Shown here one piece after another: positions 34,804 to 45,274 of a stretch of DNA of 59,162 nt. Positions within the stretch are counted from its first letter, which is position 1, and each line of letters begins with the position of its first letter. Both the position numbers and the translations under genes were made by a program. Where the stretch lies: positions 1 to 59,162 of the forward strand of contig MVAQ01000130.1 of the NCBI GenBank assembly GCA_014825775.1, in the 5' to 3' direction. Below the pieces are notes generated by a model, which was not told the DNA's origin, did no database searches, and saw only the letters and a list, made by a program, of their open reading frames with translations. This stretch comes from Krasilnikovozyma curviuscula (lineage: Eukaryota > Basidiomycota > Tremellomycetes > Cystofilobasidiales > Mrakiaceae).

Positions 34804-36199
34804 ATGACGCCCTTTCGAAGGAAACCCCAGCAGCAGCCCTTCCTCCTGCCCCCTTCCCAGACGTGCTCCCTGACGTCTTTGTCATCTGAATCATCTGAAA
34901 GCCCGCCCACAGAGGACAGTACTTCAGGTACCGACTCACTGGCCAGCTCTTGGTCCTCAACAGACGGTCCATTAGAAGAGGAGGACCGGTTTTTGGACGC
35001 AACACCCACTGCAGACTACCCGCCTGGCGCTGACTCGAACGACGCTATGACGGGAAGGAAAGAGTGAGACTATCTCTCTCTTTCTCCTCCTATTTTCCAG
35101 GACCTCTTGGCTGATTCTCTCTGATTTCGTTCTGCTGTGTGCTGTTTTTGTTCAACAAACAGCCTCCCCTCCTATTTCCCTCAGTACGCTGCTGAGCAAC
35201 CACAACAAGCGTCAACGTCAACCCCTTCTTTCCCGCCTTCTTCCTTTAACCTGAGCCATAATGCAAACAGGGCATCTATATCAACACTCATGACCTATTC
35301 GTCCTCAACATCAACGAGGAGCTCAACTTCTAGCACCTGCAGCATTTCAACTCCTATCGAGCCTCCGGCGCACTACCCTAGATCACTGCCCACGACGGCG
35401 TTGGTGGATCAACAGACGTCGATAGATCCCGATCAGGTCGCAATAGAGACAAACGACGACGCTTACACCGTGGTTGCTCGACTTCCTGGCTTCTCGTGAG
35501 TGTCCGGTTATTCTCCGGACTTGCTCTCTTCTTGCGCGTTTCATGTTATCTGAAGTTTTTCCACCGCACCAGGCTGGATGCAATCACACTTGCTACAAAG
35601 AAGAAGACCACTCTGCACATTGTTGCTGATAAATGGCAGTCTGATGGAGGCAGTAAGTTTTTTCTTCTCACGCCAAAAAAAGGACATTTCTCCTTCGGGC
35701 TTTATTGTCTCGATGCTGACGCCACTTCGTCGTGGGCTTGCGGCGTCTGCTCTTCTTGGTTTCCTTACTTTTCGCAGCACACTTTGAGAGGAAAATATCG
35801 TTCGGAGTGGACGCTGAGATGTCAAGGATCAAAGCACAGTTTGATGGGGATATCCTACGAGGTCAGTCCTTTCCTTCTAGTCTCGTACTATAAAACTTTG
35901 TCCGTTTGGGCCTCCGCTCATGACAGCACGCGCAGCGACGCTAACTTTAAGTTTGTTTCGGTTTTTTCTCGACGCCCAAAATAGTGACGGTCCCTCGGAA
36001 ATCTGTGACACCACAACAACAACGACCAGCTCACCTCCCGGCGTCGTGGGCGTACAGGTCGAGCCTGCCGATACCGGAGCTGAAGAGCACCTTTGGACAG
36101 CTGCAGAACCGGCCGTCGAGTGCACACGAAACGTCCTGGCTCCAATCTCACACTGAAGCTGTCATTCGAACCAACAGCAATACCTCTGGGTCGTCTTGA
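34804..36199 (+). CDS. HSP20/alpha-crystallin-domain protein with long Ser-rich N-terminus
   Basis: Small heat-shock-type chaperone fold. Exons: 34804-35063, 35163-35495, 35573-35652, 35778-35861, 35985-36199; 323 aa. The first 185 or so residues are low-complexity Ser/Thr/Pro. The alpha-crystallin-like core follows as NDDAYTVVARLPGFSLDAI, TKKKTTLHIVADKW, FERKISFGVDAEMSRIKAQ and FDGDILRVTVPRKS, which matches the sHSP pattern of a beta-sandwich ending in a DGVLxVxVPK-like strand. A tail of about 60 residues rich in Gln/Ser follows. Classical small HSPs are about 150-250 aa, so the N-terminal extension is unusual and may be regulatory or disordered. ATG 34804 is the first in frame. No heat-shock element was identified with confidence. 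Confidence 0.75.
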
Positions 36200-37108
36200 A
36201 ATAGTGACCCCGCCCCCCTCCAGCGGCTACAAACAGCATCACCAACTTCCCCCTGTATAGCCACAGCCACCACTCCTGCGTCACGCACTTATACTGACCA
36301 GTCAACTTCATGAAATCATTCCCGCCTGTCGATACCCTCGAGCAGCACTCAGCAACAGCTTTACCCACCACGACATTTGACGGTAACTATACCAGTCCCT
36401 GGAATAACAGCTCCCCCATTGCTCTTTTCCAACCTTGAGCTGTCGCTTTCACCCTTTTTTCTTTTAAATCCACACTTGACGCTTTCTATCGAATACACCC
36501 GCACCTTGATACCACACACCACATCCCTCTTGCTCTTGCTATTCAACTTTCTAGCACAAAATTATCTACTTAATCTTTCTTCCATTTACACACCGGACAT
36601 ACCTTCTAAGTCGATTTTGTCATCCGTATGGTGACCTTTTCCTACCTTCTGTCTTTTTGAACGCTTTGCTTTGCTGAAGAGACTTTTCCGTACTTCACAA
36701 TCTTCTGTATCAATTCTCGCAATTCCTTGTAGCCTTAACTTCTCTTATGAATCAGAATTATCATGAGCTCTACCTCGTTCAACCGTAGCCTTGCCTTTAT
36801 CTAGCTTGGATGTCTAAATGCGCCTGGGTTGTGATGCTTTCACGTTGGCGCGAGTATGTCTACAATGGTATGAATAGTACACAGAGGAAGAAAGGAATCA
36901 AGTGATATAAAGAACCCGGAAGGAGAGCGATTACGTAGGTAGCCAATGGGAAAAGGTCATGATGGGTAAGGAGTCTGTAACAAGAATGAGAGAAAGAGAG
37001 AAGCCATGGAAATTTCTGTGAGTACAATGCAGGTTGATGAGAGTATTTCAGGATGCAATCACAGTTAAACGAAAGGGAAAACGGAGAACAAAAGGAATAA
37101 AGATAACT
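36200..37108. other. Convergent intergenic region (HSP20-type gene / WEE1)
   Basis: About 900 bp between two convergent gene ends. Open frames are short and T/C-rich. I see no gene, RNA or repeat here. Confidence 0.4.
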
Positions 37109-40100
37109 TCAGCATATGTCCATTTCAACATCGCCTTGTTCATCAATCGCATGCTTCGCCATCTCCTTAGCCAGCATCTCCATACCTCCAGCCAAAATCT
37201 CGACCAGGAAACTTTCAGGTTCGGGAACAAGTGCTTCTTGGCCCAGCTTTCTGGCCCGGCTGACGGCAAGGTGGTTGACGAGGTCGGTGATGGCAGGCCG
37301 TTCAGAGGGTTCATGTCGCATGCAAAGGACGATGAGCTCGGTTAACATAGCGGATGTATACGTGAGGTCCACGTGGGAGAAGTCATTGGATCGTAGGGCG
37401 TGCCAGGGTTGGTCGTGTTCAGGGACAATGATGTTGGTTGCAGTTTCGAGGACGAGAAGGCCAAAACTTGATGGAAGTTCAACACAGGTAGCGTCAGAAA
37501 TACGAGCGGTATACCAGAAGAGGGCAATGCGCTTACCTGAAGATATCAGCTTCTTTCCCAAAAACTCCTCTTAACGTCTCGGGCGCCATGTAGTTTCGGT
37601 CGCCCTCTCGCTCCCAACCATGATCTATCACACCTGGAACCTCTCCGCCAAGCCCAGCTCCATCGAGGACAACAGCAGGATCAGCTCGAGGATACCTCGA
37701 CGATAGACCGAAGTCTCCGATCTTCAAACTGCCAGAGTTTGTGATGAGAATATTGGCAGGTTTGATGTCGAGATGAATGATGTTGTTGGAGTGGATATGG
37801 TGAACTCCATCCGCCAGCTCCCGAACGATCTTCCAGACTCTTCCCTCATCGATACGTTCGACTGTACGGCCATATTCTTCGAGGAAGAAGGCAAAGTTGC
37901 CGAGCGGGCAGAGCTCGGTCTGAATAAAAAGTTGACGATCTTGTTCCCACGCGTCGGCCATCTGGATTACATGGGGATGGCTTGGGTCTGAGAGTATCCG
38001 AAGGATGTCAACCTCTTCTAGGTGTCGAAGGCTAGAAACAGATATCGCGCCTGTCAGTCGCTGTAGTGCCGGTGAAAGATATAAGACGATGTCTGCCCAG
38101 ACTCACCGATCCTTCGCACCATCGAACACTCCCTTCATCCGTTTGACAGCCCAGAGACCCTCACCATGTTTTTCCTGAACTTTCCAGACTTCACTGAAGG
38201 CTCCCTGTCCAAGAGTTTCAAGCTTGACGAAACGAGCATCAAAGATGCTGTCCTCTGCTGGTGTTGATGGCCGCAACGGATGGGACTGTCGGTGATGTAA
38301 CGATCGCGAGGTGTGGCTTGATGCAGCTGGGAAGTTCGGTAATGAATGTCGGGGCTGGAGGTTCGACGATGACGATGATGATAGTGGAAGTGGTGAAAGG
38401 TTGCTATGGTTGCCGAGCGTGCTGGACATCTCATATCCTTTTCGGGCTGGGAAGGATATTCAATTAGTATCTTTCAAATGAAAAAGAATAGAAAGAAATA
38501 GGGCATACCATTCTCAAGACCACCTCTCCTAGTGGGAGTCCTCGCTTCCTCAGCGTCACTTCCTTCTGTCGAGCTCCAGGTGCTGCTCGCCCTCTTCAAC
38601 AAGCTTGGCTTCCTGATTTCGCCCGTATCGCTTCCTTTTGTCGATCCCAGACCGCCATAAGAGCGTCTAAGGACTGTGGGTGATTCAGCCTCTGGTGGAG
38701 GCGAGGAAGAAGAGCTGGCAACGGGAGGCGACGATTTCGTGATCTGAACTTGGAACACAGCGGTCGGGCTTGGTTTCGTTCTTGGTGCAAGAGTAGGGAT
38801 CATTGAACGAGTAGGTGGCGACGTTCGGTCTTCGAACTTGGTCAACGGTCTAATAGAGGCCGGAGGTTGGTACGACTGGCGCAACGACGATGGTGCGGTT
38901 GAGGTTGACGAAGCAACTTTAGACGAAGGTACCGGGATGCCAGAGGAGTGAGTTGAGGCTATGACACGGATAGGTTGGAGGTGTTGATGTAAGCTTTTGT
39001 GACCACCTTTTTCTCCTAGCCCACCCTTAAGACCCCCACCATGGTTTCCAGCACCAAACACTGCGCGCTTCACAGGAGTGTCGGGCATCATCTTCTGAGT
39101 TGAACCATGAGCTGCTGCAGAGGCCATGACTTCAGCAGCTTCAGCTCCCAAAAAGTTGAATCCGCCCTTGAGACCCCCTCCTGGAGCTAGGGTGATGTTT
39201 GATGGTCCTCCGTTCGCATTAGAAGGCCATGCGCTCGTTCCTGCTTCACACGACGGAGTGATCAACAAGTCGTCGATCGTCATCATTGCCCCACTACGTT
39301 CTTGATCGTCTGGTGGTGGAATGGATATTTGTAGGTCTGGTGCATGCGTGAGGTTAAATTTGGATCTTGGAATGGTTGAGACGGGTGGTGGCATCGTGCT
39401 GTTGCTGAAAGGGCTTTGGATCGAGTCGATGGAAGTATCTCCATCGATACCAGATACACCGGAGTCTCTGGGTTTGAACTTCTTTCCGATACCACCAACT
39501 GGCGCCTTTGCCTCGAATGCCGTTTGGAGCGGTCTGATGTCGTCGAAGTTACTTTGAGTGGAGCTGGTTGAAGAATTGAGGCCTCCTTGCGCGTTCGAGT
39601 CTCTTCGCTGGTAGTCTATGAATGCAGATTTGGTAGAAGCGGGTGCAGAACGGTTGAGACTCGGATCTGCCTTCGCGAAAGGGTTGGTAGAGCTTGGTGA
39701 AGCAGCAGCGAGAGTCAAGCCAGATCGAAGACCAGAAGATCGTGAGATGTTCTGAGCTTGTCCGTTTGTTGTGAAGGGGAAAGCGTCTCCATTCAGAGTA
39801 TGACCCAGAACACTGGTTCGCTTGTTGTCACTAGAAACACCCCGGCGGTGTCCCAACAGTCGATTTGCAGCAGCCGAACCTGACACACTTGCTGACGCGC
39901 TCGTAACGGGGTGCAGACCTCCTAGAAGACTTCCTTTACGTGGACGGCCTGTTGAGACAGGTTGTAAGTTGTCCATTGAAGCCGCCTTCTTCGAGGTAAA
40001 GACTGGTTGAGAGAAGTTGGGTGGTGGAGGTGGCGCAAAAAGATGGCGCCCTTGAGAACCAGAGGGGAGAGTGTTGAAATGAACATGACTTTTGTTACTG

Positions 40101-41101
40101 GATGGATACGGTGACTCTGCTGAGAGGGAGATTGAACCTGGAGAGTTCGGAATTGAGAATTTATAGGAGGACGTCGACGTCGACGCGTCGTCCTTTTGAG
40201 GCTGTTGGAAGATGTCGATATTCTCATCGTTGACACCATCAGGCATGTATGATCGAGTTGGTGAAGATGATCGAGAAATAGTGAAAGACAGAGGTTTCAG
40301 GCGTGGTCGGAAGGAGCTTTCGTCATCGCTCCCAAGACCACCGCTGTATGTTCCAAACGCGTTGTCTTTGTTGATATCCACCATCATGTCTCCACTTCCT
40401 CTCTCAACAGCAGATCCATCAACTGAGGGCATGCTTTTACTCCCCTTCACGCCGTCCACACCAAGCATCATTGACAGAGGTCGCGATTTACCTTTGCCCG
40501 CGCCACCTAGGGCAGTTGACCGTCCGAGCGACTTCGAGTGTGAAATTCTAGCCTTGATGGGCGATTCTTCATAGAAGCTACGATGACTGGAGAGATGAAG
40601 TGATGAAAAGTCGTTATCGTCGTGATCATGATGGCTATGGTAGGACGGTGAGGCGATCGAAGACGGTGTCGGAGAATCGTTGTGGGCGACGGGGGAGGAG
40701 GTCTCCATTTTGATTGTGGATCGAAACTGTTTCGGTTTGTGCTTCTTGGCGACACTGCCATCACTACAGACATCTGTGCTACTTCTTGATCCACCACTGT
40801 GATCAAGTGCGTCAAGGAGCTGTTGTTGAGGGTTGTTTGCAGGTGGTGAAATGGCCACATTCATCACGTAGTCGTCCTCTTCGTATTCACCCTCTGTTCT
40901 GGACCGACCGTGGTGAAACTTGGAGCGATCGAGAACATCATTGTTGTTACTACCGCTAAGAGAAGCTGGGGTTGATGTCGAGGCTGCAGTTGAAGGGGCG
41001 AACCAAGTGGCAGGTCGAGCGATTGGAGGATTGGGCCTTCTTCGAGAAACATTGGGGTGGTGAGGTGTCTGGAGGGGTGTAACTGAGAGGAACGGATCCA
41101 T
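37109..41101 (-). CDS. WEE1: Wee1-type protein kinase, 4 exons
   Basis: Inhibitory kinase of CDK1 (Tyr15) controlling entry into mitosis. Exons (descending): 41101-38509, 38446-38107, 38031-37537, 37466-37109; 1261 aa. The first 930 or so residues are disordered, Ser/Pro-rich, with many SP/TP sites that fit regulation by phosphorylation. The kinase domain starts FDARFVKLETLGQGAFSEVW (glycine loop), with the invariant Lys in LWAVKRMK, catalytic loop IIHLDIKPANILI, DFG in KIGDFGLSSRYP, and the Wee1-specific activation segment EREGDRNYMAPETL. Gly-Asp-Arg-Asn-Tyr before APE is typical of Wee1. An acidic C-terminus follows (IDEQGDVEMDIC). Start chosen as the ATG of MDPFLSVTPLQTPHHP; no better upstream start seen. 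Confidence 0.92.
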
Positions 41102-42835
41102 TATGAGCTGATACTAGACTTCTATGTAAAGCCAGTGGGAAGGGTCTGCAAGTGGAGCCTTGAACGACGAGAAAAATAGTGTTTCTGGTGGATGCACTTG
41201 CTTTTGATCAAAGCCCACTCCTACTTCTGCAGAAACCAAAGCTATACAGTCCTAACCTATAATGAAGCCAAGGCAATGAGTAGATTGTTCAACCAAAGGA
41301 GTAGAACGGACCTAAAATCGTACTGTTACACAGAAAACCTGAGCGACCTGCGCGTCGAAGTTTCTCTTCTTCTACAGTCCTCTGTGAATGCTTCTGTATG
41401 GGTGTACGAGTGCTGGTGCTGGTACTGTCGTGGTAATCCAAGCAGAAATTCAGGTGATCCTTGATTGCTTTGGATGATGACAGTCAGCAGGCAACTTCAA
41501 ACATAGGTCGCTAGGTGAAAATCAACCTCGCACGAAGCGCTTGCTGTAAAAAAAAAATCCTTAACTGTTACTTTGCTGACGCGTCATGTTCAAAGAAAGA
41601 GGATAGTATAAAAATCGTTCTGATGTAAATAAGTGACCGGTAGTATCCAATGAGGAGCATTCAGATGAAATCTGCCAGCAAAACGTGCAGAAATGGACGC
41701 GTCGAGTTGTAGTGCACAGAGGCTGGGGGAAAGGTATCAAAATTATAGGTTCCTCGCACAAAGATCTAAGATATGAGCGATACAACAATTGTGAAAGGCG
41801 AAAGACGTTGAAGAAGAGGTTCGTGTTGCTGACGCGACCAGGAGGACGCGCTAGAGAGGCAGCGTCAGTTGCTATATTTCCCAATCGTCTTCGGACTTTC
41901 CCAATTCTAAGTTTCCCGCCTGCATTGTGTCATCATGGATCATCAGCTCTGTTGGCGGCGTAGTTTCTTTACCGATGGCTGGGTAAACATGTCACTGTCG
42001 ACTCGGTGACCCTGTGGTTGTTGTTGTGCCTGCAGCTATCAATGATGAAGCGGTGGTGGCAGCATTAGTAGCGATAACTAATAAGCTAGAAGTGCTGATT
42101 ACGAATCTCTACTGTGGATTTTGTGTAACAGAAGGCAAACAGGAATAGAAAAACTGCGTTTCCTTCTGAAATAGATCGGAAGCGATGTACACATCATGGA
42201 CGAGACCTGAGGAGGAACCTCCCGAGGGAGATGAGTATTAACCATGACCTAGAAGATACTTAATATGCACTAGGGTAGGCAGAATTGAAGACTGAATCCG
42301 GCGAGACGTTGATGCGGATGGCTTTTAGAAAGGCAGTCATCGCTACCGCTGCTGAAGGAGCTGTTTTAGCTGCTACAGACAGCAGAGAAACCTCGTGAAA
42401 AGCTAAAATTAAGTCTACGATAGCAGAACCTGTGGGAGTGAGGGAGCTCAAGAAGTGTTTTTCATCCATCGATAGTAGTCAGTTGCATTCACCTAGTTTC
42501 TGAAGTAATTCTTCTTGATTTAAATTTGTACTGTGCCCCTCAGGTGACAGCTGCACTTATTTCACCAACTAAGAGCAGCAGCGACGCTAGGGTGTACTTC
42601 ATTACTTCATAATTGGTGCCATCATTATGGAGCTGGAGGGGAAGAAGAACTCCAAGGGAAGAAGTGAAGGTGGAGACTGGCTGGTTTTACCGCAGAGAGT
42701 GGACTCCTTAAGAGCTTCGTTGTTTTTTCAGTCCAGCTAAGGAAGAGAACTCGAGCCTTGAAAGTTAAGAGCGACCGCGCCCAGCGAGAATTGGGGTCCC
42801 GAGCGGAAAGAGGGGTGTCGCTGATAGGAAGCAGG

Positions 42836-43177
42836 TCACTTTCCTGCTGATTGCTGGCTCCTGTACAGATGGATTTTGGTAGATGTCACGTAGGCTTCCA
42901 GCACCAGGCCATGTTGGAATCTACTTGACCACCAGATACATTGCCTGCACCATGGAACATCGCCTGGTGTAACAACCTCGACTTCTCCGTCTGGGGAGGA
43001 CCAGAAGTAAACAACAAGGCCGAGGATCACGATCGCAAAAGCATTGCCTAAATATCCCGCACGAGGAAGATAAGAGGACCTTAATTCTTTGCTGTTGACT
43101 GATCTACCGTTTATGATAAGATCAGAGCGCAGATCAAAACAGGGAGAGAGAATGGGAACCCCGGACATTTCGTCCAT
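42836..43177 (-). CDS. Chimeric 113-codon ORF containing a duplicated SLC35F segment (doubtful gene)
   Basis: An ATG-initiated open frame on the minus strand. Residues 1-45 are not recognised. Residues from 46 read AFAIVILGLVVYFWSSPDGE, the same reading as the last membrane helix of the SLC35F-type transporter (54957-55027) with one Val to Ile change. After a 4-nt filler the DNA matches the CRZ1-like gene, but in a different frame from that gene, so the ORF's tail is novel. No promoter or intron evidence supports expression. It may be an accidental frame across an insertion. Confidence 0.25.
   Translation of the reverse strand: MDEMSGVPILSPCFDLRSDLIINGRSVNSKELRSSYLPRAGYLGNAFAIVILGLVVYFWSSPDGEVEVVTPGDVPWCRQCIWWSSRFQHGLVLEAYVTSTKIHLYRSQQSAGK
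42906..42967 (-). repeat. Duplicated 62-bp fragment of CRZ1-like coding sequence (copy)
   Basis: The reverse complement matches 55524-55585 with 61 of 62 bases identical by eye, including the run GATGTTCCATGGTGCAGGC. It sits directly beside the SLC35F fragment with 4 nt (42968-42971) between them. Confidence 0.9.
42972..43042 (-). repeat. Duplicated 71-bp fragment of SLC35F-type gene (copy)
   Basis: The reverse complement matches 54957-55027 at 65 of 71 positions. Five of the six differences are synonymous third-position changes in the transporter's frame and the sixth is a Val/Ile change. Inverted relative to the source about 12 kb away. Confidence 0.88.
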
Positions 43178-43812
43178 AATTTTTTAATTGGTCCCAAAGA
43201 AGAAGAAAAATGAGAAATCGTTTGGAATGATGTGATTCTCACGCCTCTGCAGTAGAGTTAACTGTTCTTCGCAAGCAAACTTGACCGCCTGTACCTTAGA
43301 ACTTCACACCTACTCAACCTGTACCATGCAAACCAATTTCAATTCGCAGCATGTCAGCCATCTTCTCCACCGTGCCCTCCGAAGTAGGGCCTGATTCAAG
43401 GGTTTGTGATCCCGGGTGAGGGCCCATTTTTTCGAGGTCGAAGAAAAATTTGCGCCACTGGATTCTAGAAGAAAAAGCCTGGAACTCAAAGCAACCACTC
43501 TTTGTTTACAGTAATTGCGCTATCTCAGGATTTCTGTGTTTTCGCGATCGGGAAACTTAAACCTACGGACTGACTTTGGAAACCCATTGGGAAGTGGTAA
43601 CTACACCAAGAGGACAATATATCAACAGCTGACCGTCTCCTCGTCTGCTTTTCACTCCCTCTCCGAATCTCACCCGCCATTTTTCCACTTTTGCATGGCA
43701 AAACGGGGGTTTGCACCACTTCGAAAATCGAGGGTACCGCCCTCGATGTTGCCAGCCGGCACTCTGGTCCATCAAAAAAAACAGAAGGTGCCCAACCCTT
43801 CTTCTCTTCGAA

Positions 43813-43820
43813 TATAAAAA
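43813..43820 (+). promoter_or_regulatory. TATA-box-like element (TATAAAAA)
   Basis: TATAAAAA about 164 bp upstream of the GPI-type protein start codon, followed by a pyrimidine-rich leader. Position and sequence fit a core promoter; function is inferred. Confidence 0.5.
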
Positions 43821-43983
43821 CTTTTCCTAGAATACATGTGCTTTATTCTTTTCCCAACTCTCATCCACATCCATCCTTTATAACTCAACAAGAAAGACTT
43901 TGACAGCCTTTTCTCAAATCCCTTTCCACACGTTTTTCTCGTATCTTATCGTATCAACGCAATCTTCCCGCTTTATTAAAAAG

Positions 43984-44753
43984 ATGCTTTTCACTCAAAT
44001 ATCAGCTTTCGCTCTTTTTGCTGCCTCCTTGGTCAATGCAGGTGAGTCCTGACTAGCTATCTCTCCCTTCAAGCCAGAATTGTTTTTGTTGACACCTCAT
44101 GTTTTCTTTCCTTTTTTTTATTACCGCCGCCAAGCTCCATGCACGCCAGCCCAGGCCTACACAAAATCGACTTTGAACATTCCAGCCAACTGTACCGCAT
44201 CCTGTAACATAGTTGCTCAAGCTTACTCTGTACGTGCTTTGAAGAGCTTGCGCCTGCGTCTGCACATGTCGCTTACGCTTTTGAACCCGTCTCTTCAGGC
44301 TTGTACTGGTTCAGTTGGATGCACAGATCTCTGTTCAACAGCTGGCATTAACTCTTACATCTCTTGCTCCAACTGTGTCCTGAACGACACCATTTCAGTG
44401 TCGCAAGTTGCGTACTCATCAATCGCCGCCGAGCTCAATGGTGAGACTTTGCTTTCAATATTCCTTGTCTCTTTCACCAATACTGACCTCTTTATCATTT
44501 ATTCACAGCCATCAGAATGGTTTGCAGCGCCTCCAACATCTCAGCTAACGCGACCACCTCCCTCGTCTCGTGGTCTTTTATCTCCGCCAAATCTGCCCTC
44601 AACTCTACTTCCACCTCTTCTGTCTCGGCAAAGGCATCTGGCACCTCGGCTGCTGGAATCAATAACGTTGCTACCAGCGGAGCTGGAATCAACTCTGTCA
44701 GCCTGACGTTCGTGGGCGCTTTGGTCGCCTCGGCTGTTTACGTTCTTGCTTAA
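43984..44753 (+). CDS. Small secreted, probably GPI-anchored cysteine-containing protein
   Basis: Exons: 43984-44041, 44135-44229, 44299-44440, 44509-44753; 179 aa. The N-terminus MLFTQISAFALFAASLVNA is a signal peptide. The mature part has Cys-containing segments (APCTPAQAYTK, NCTASCNI, ACTGSVGCTDLCSTAG, SYISCSNCVLN) with several N-glycosylation sequons. It is followed by a Ser/Ala/Gly-rich region and a hydrophobic C-terminal tail, LTFVGALVASAVYVLA, as expected for a GPI-anchor signal. No enzymatic family was recognised; likely a cell-surface protein. A TATA-like element and a CT-rich leader precede it. Confidence 0.8.
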
Positions 44754-45274
44754 AGTCAAGGCAGACGGTCTCATTCTAAAATCGACCGGATCGATACCTT
44801 ACCCGCTACCTTCGTGTTTGTTTGTCTTTACTTCGTATACATACTTGGGCTTTTGCAGGTTTCAAAACCGACCTCATTTCTGTATCACTTAAAACCACCA
44901 CATGGCCTCTTACAGGCTCCTATAGCATTACGTTATTAGACTTAAATATCAGAACAGATGGAGCATTTTGACAAGCTAAAGAAGGTGAACCTTATTGTTA
45001 CGCTTGAAAGCGAAGTCACTGTAGCATGTCAAAATCTTGTTCCACCAGTGTTCTTAGGTGATGGCGCAAGTCAACAAGGTAGCAAGGACCTCGACAGTTC
45101 CGTCCCATGTTCTTCATAAATTGAATCCTCTTATACAAACGCGTTTGAGAGAAGTCTCTGGAAAAATCCAGAAAATCCAGCAATTTTAGTCAGCAGCACG
45201 AAAGCAGCGCTCCCTCTTGCTCTCGCGAAGCTGCTTCAAAATCTGACCCTGCAATCCAAGTAACTTAATTGACC
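44754..45274. other. Intergenic region upstream of U2AF small subunit gene
   Basis: 520 bp, no supported gene. Contains the 3' end of the GPI-protein transcript and the promoter/leader of the U2AF gene. Confidence 0.4.

Larger units (their letters stand above)
41102..43983. other. 2.9-kb gene-poor island
   Basis: No intact gene was recognised between WEE1 and the GPI-type protein. It contains the chimeric duplicate of the SLC35F/CRZ1 loci (42906-43042) and short decayed-looking frames, for example 42469-42260 on the minus strand. The last 170 bp are the probable core promoter and leader of the next gene, with a TATA-like element. The island looks like a site of past insertion or repair. Confidence 0.5.

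Noticed and set aside
37116..37574. 152-codon plus-strand frame across the WEE1 kinase domain
   Set aside because: Antisense to confirmed kinase motifs, crosses a WEE1 intron border, and lacks any family signature.
42260..42469. 69-codon minus-strand frame in the gene-poor island
   Set aside because: Short, with no family match; possibly a relic but not supportable.
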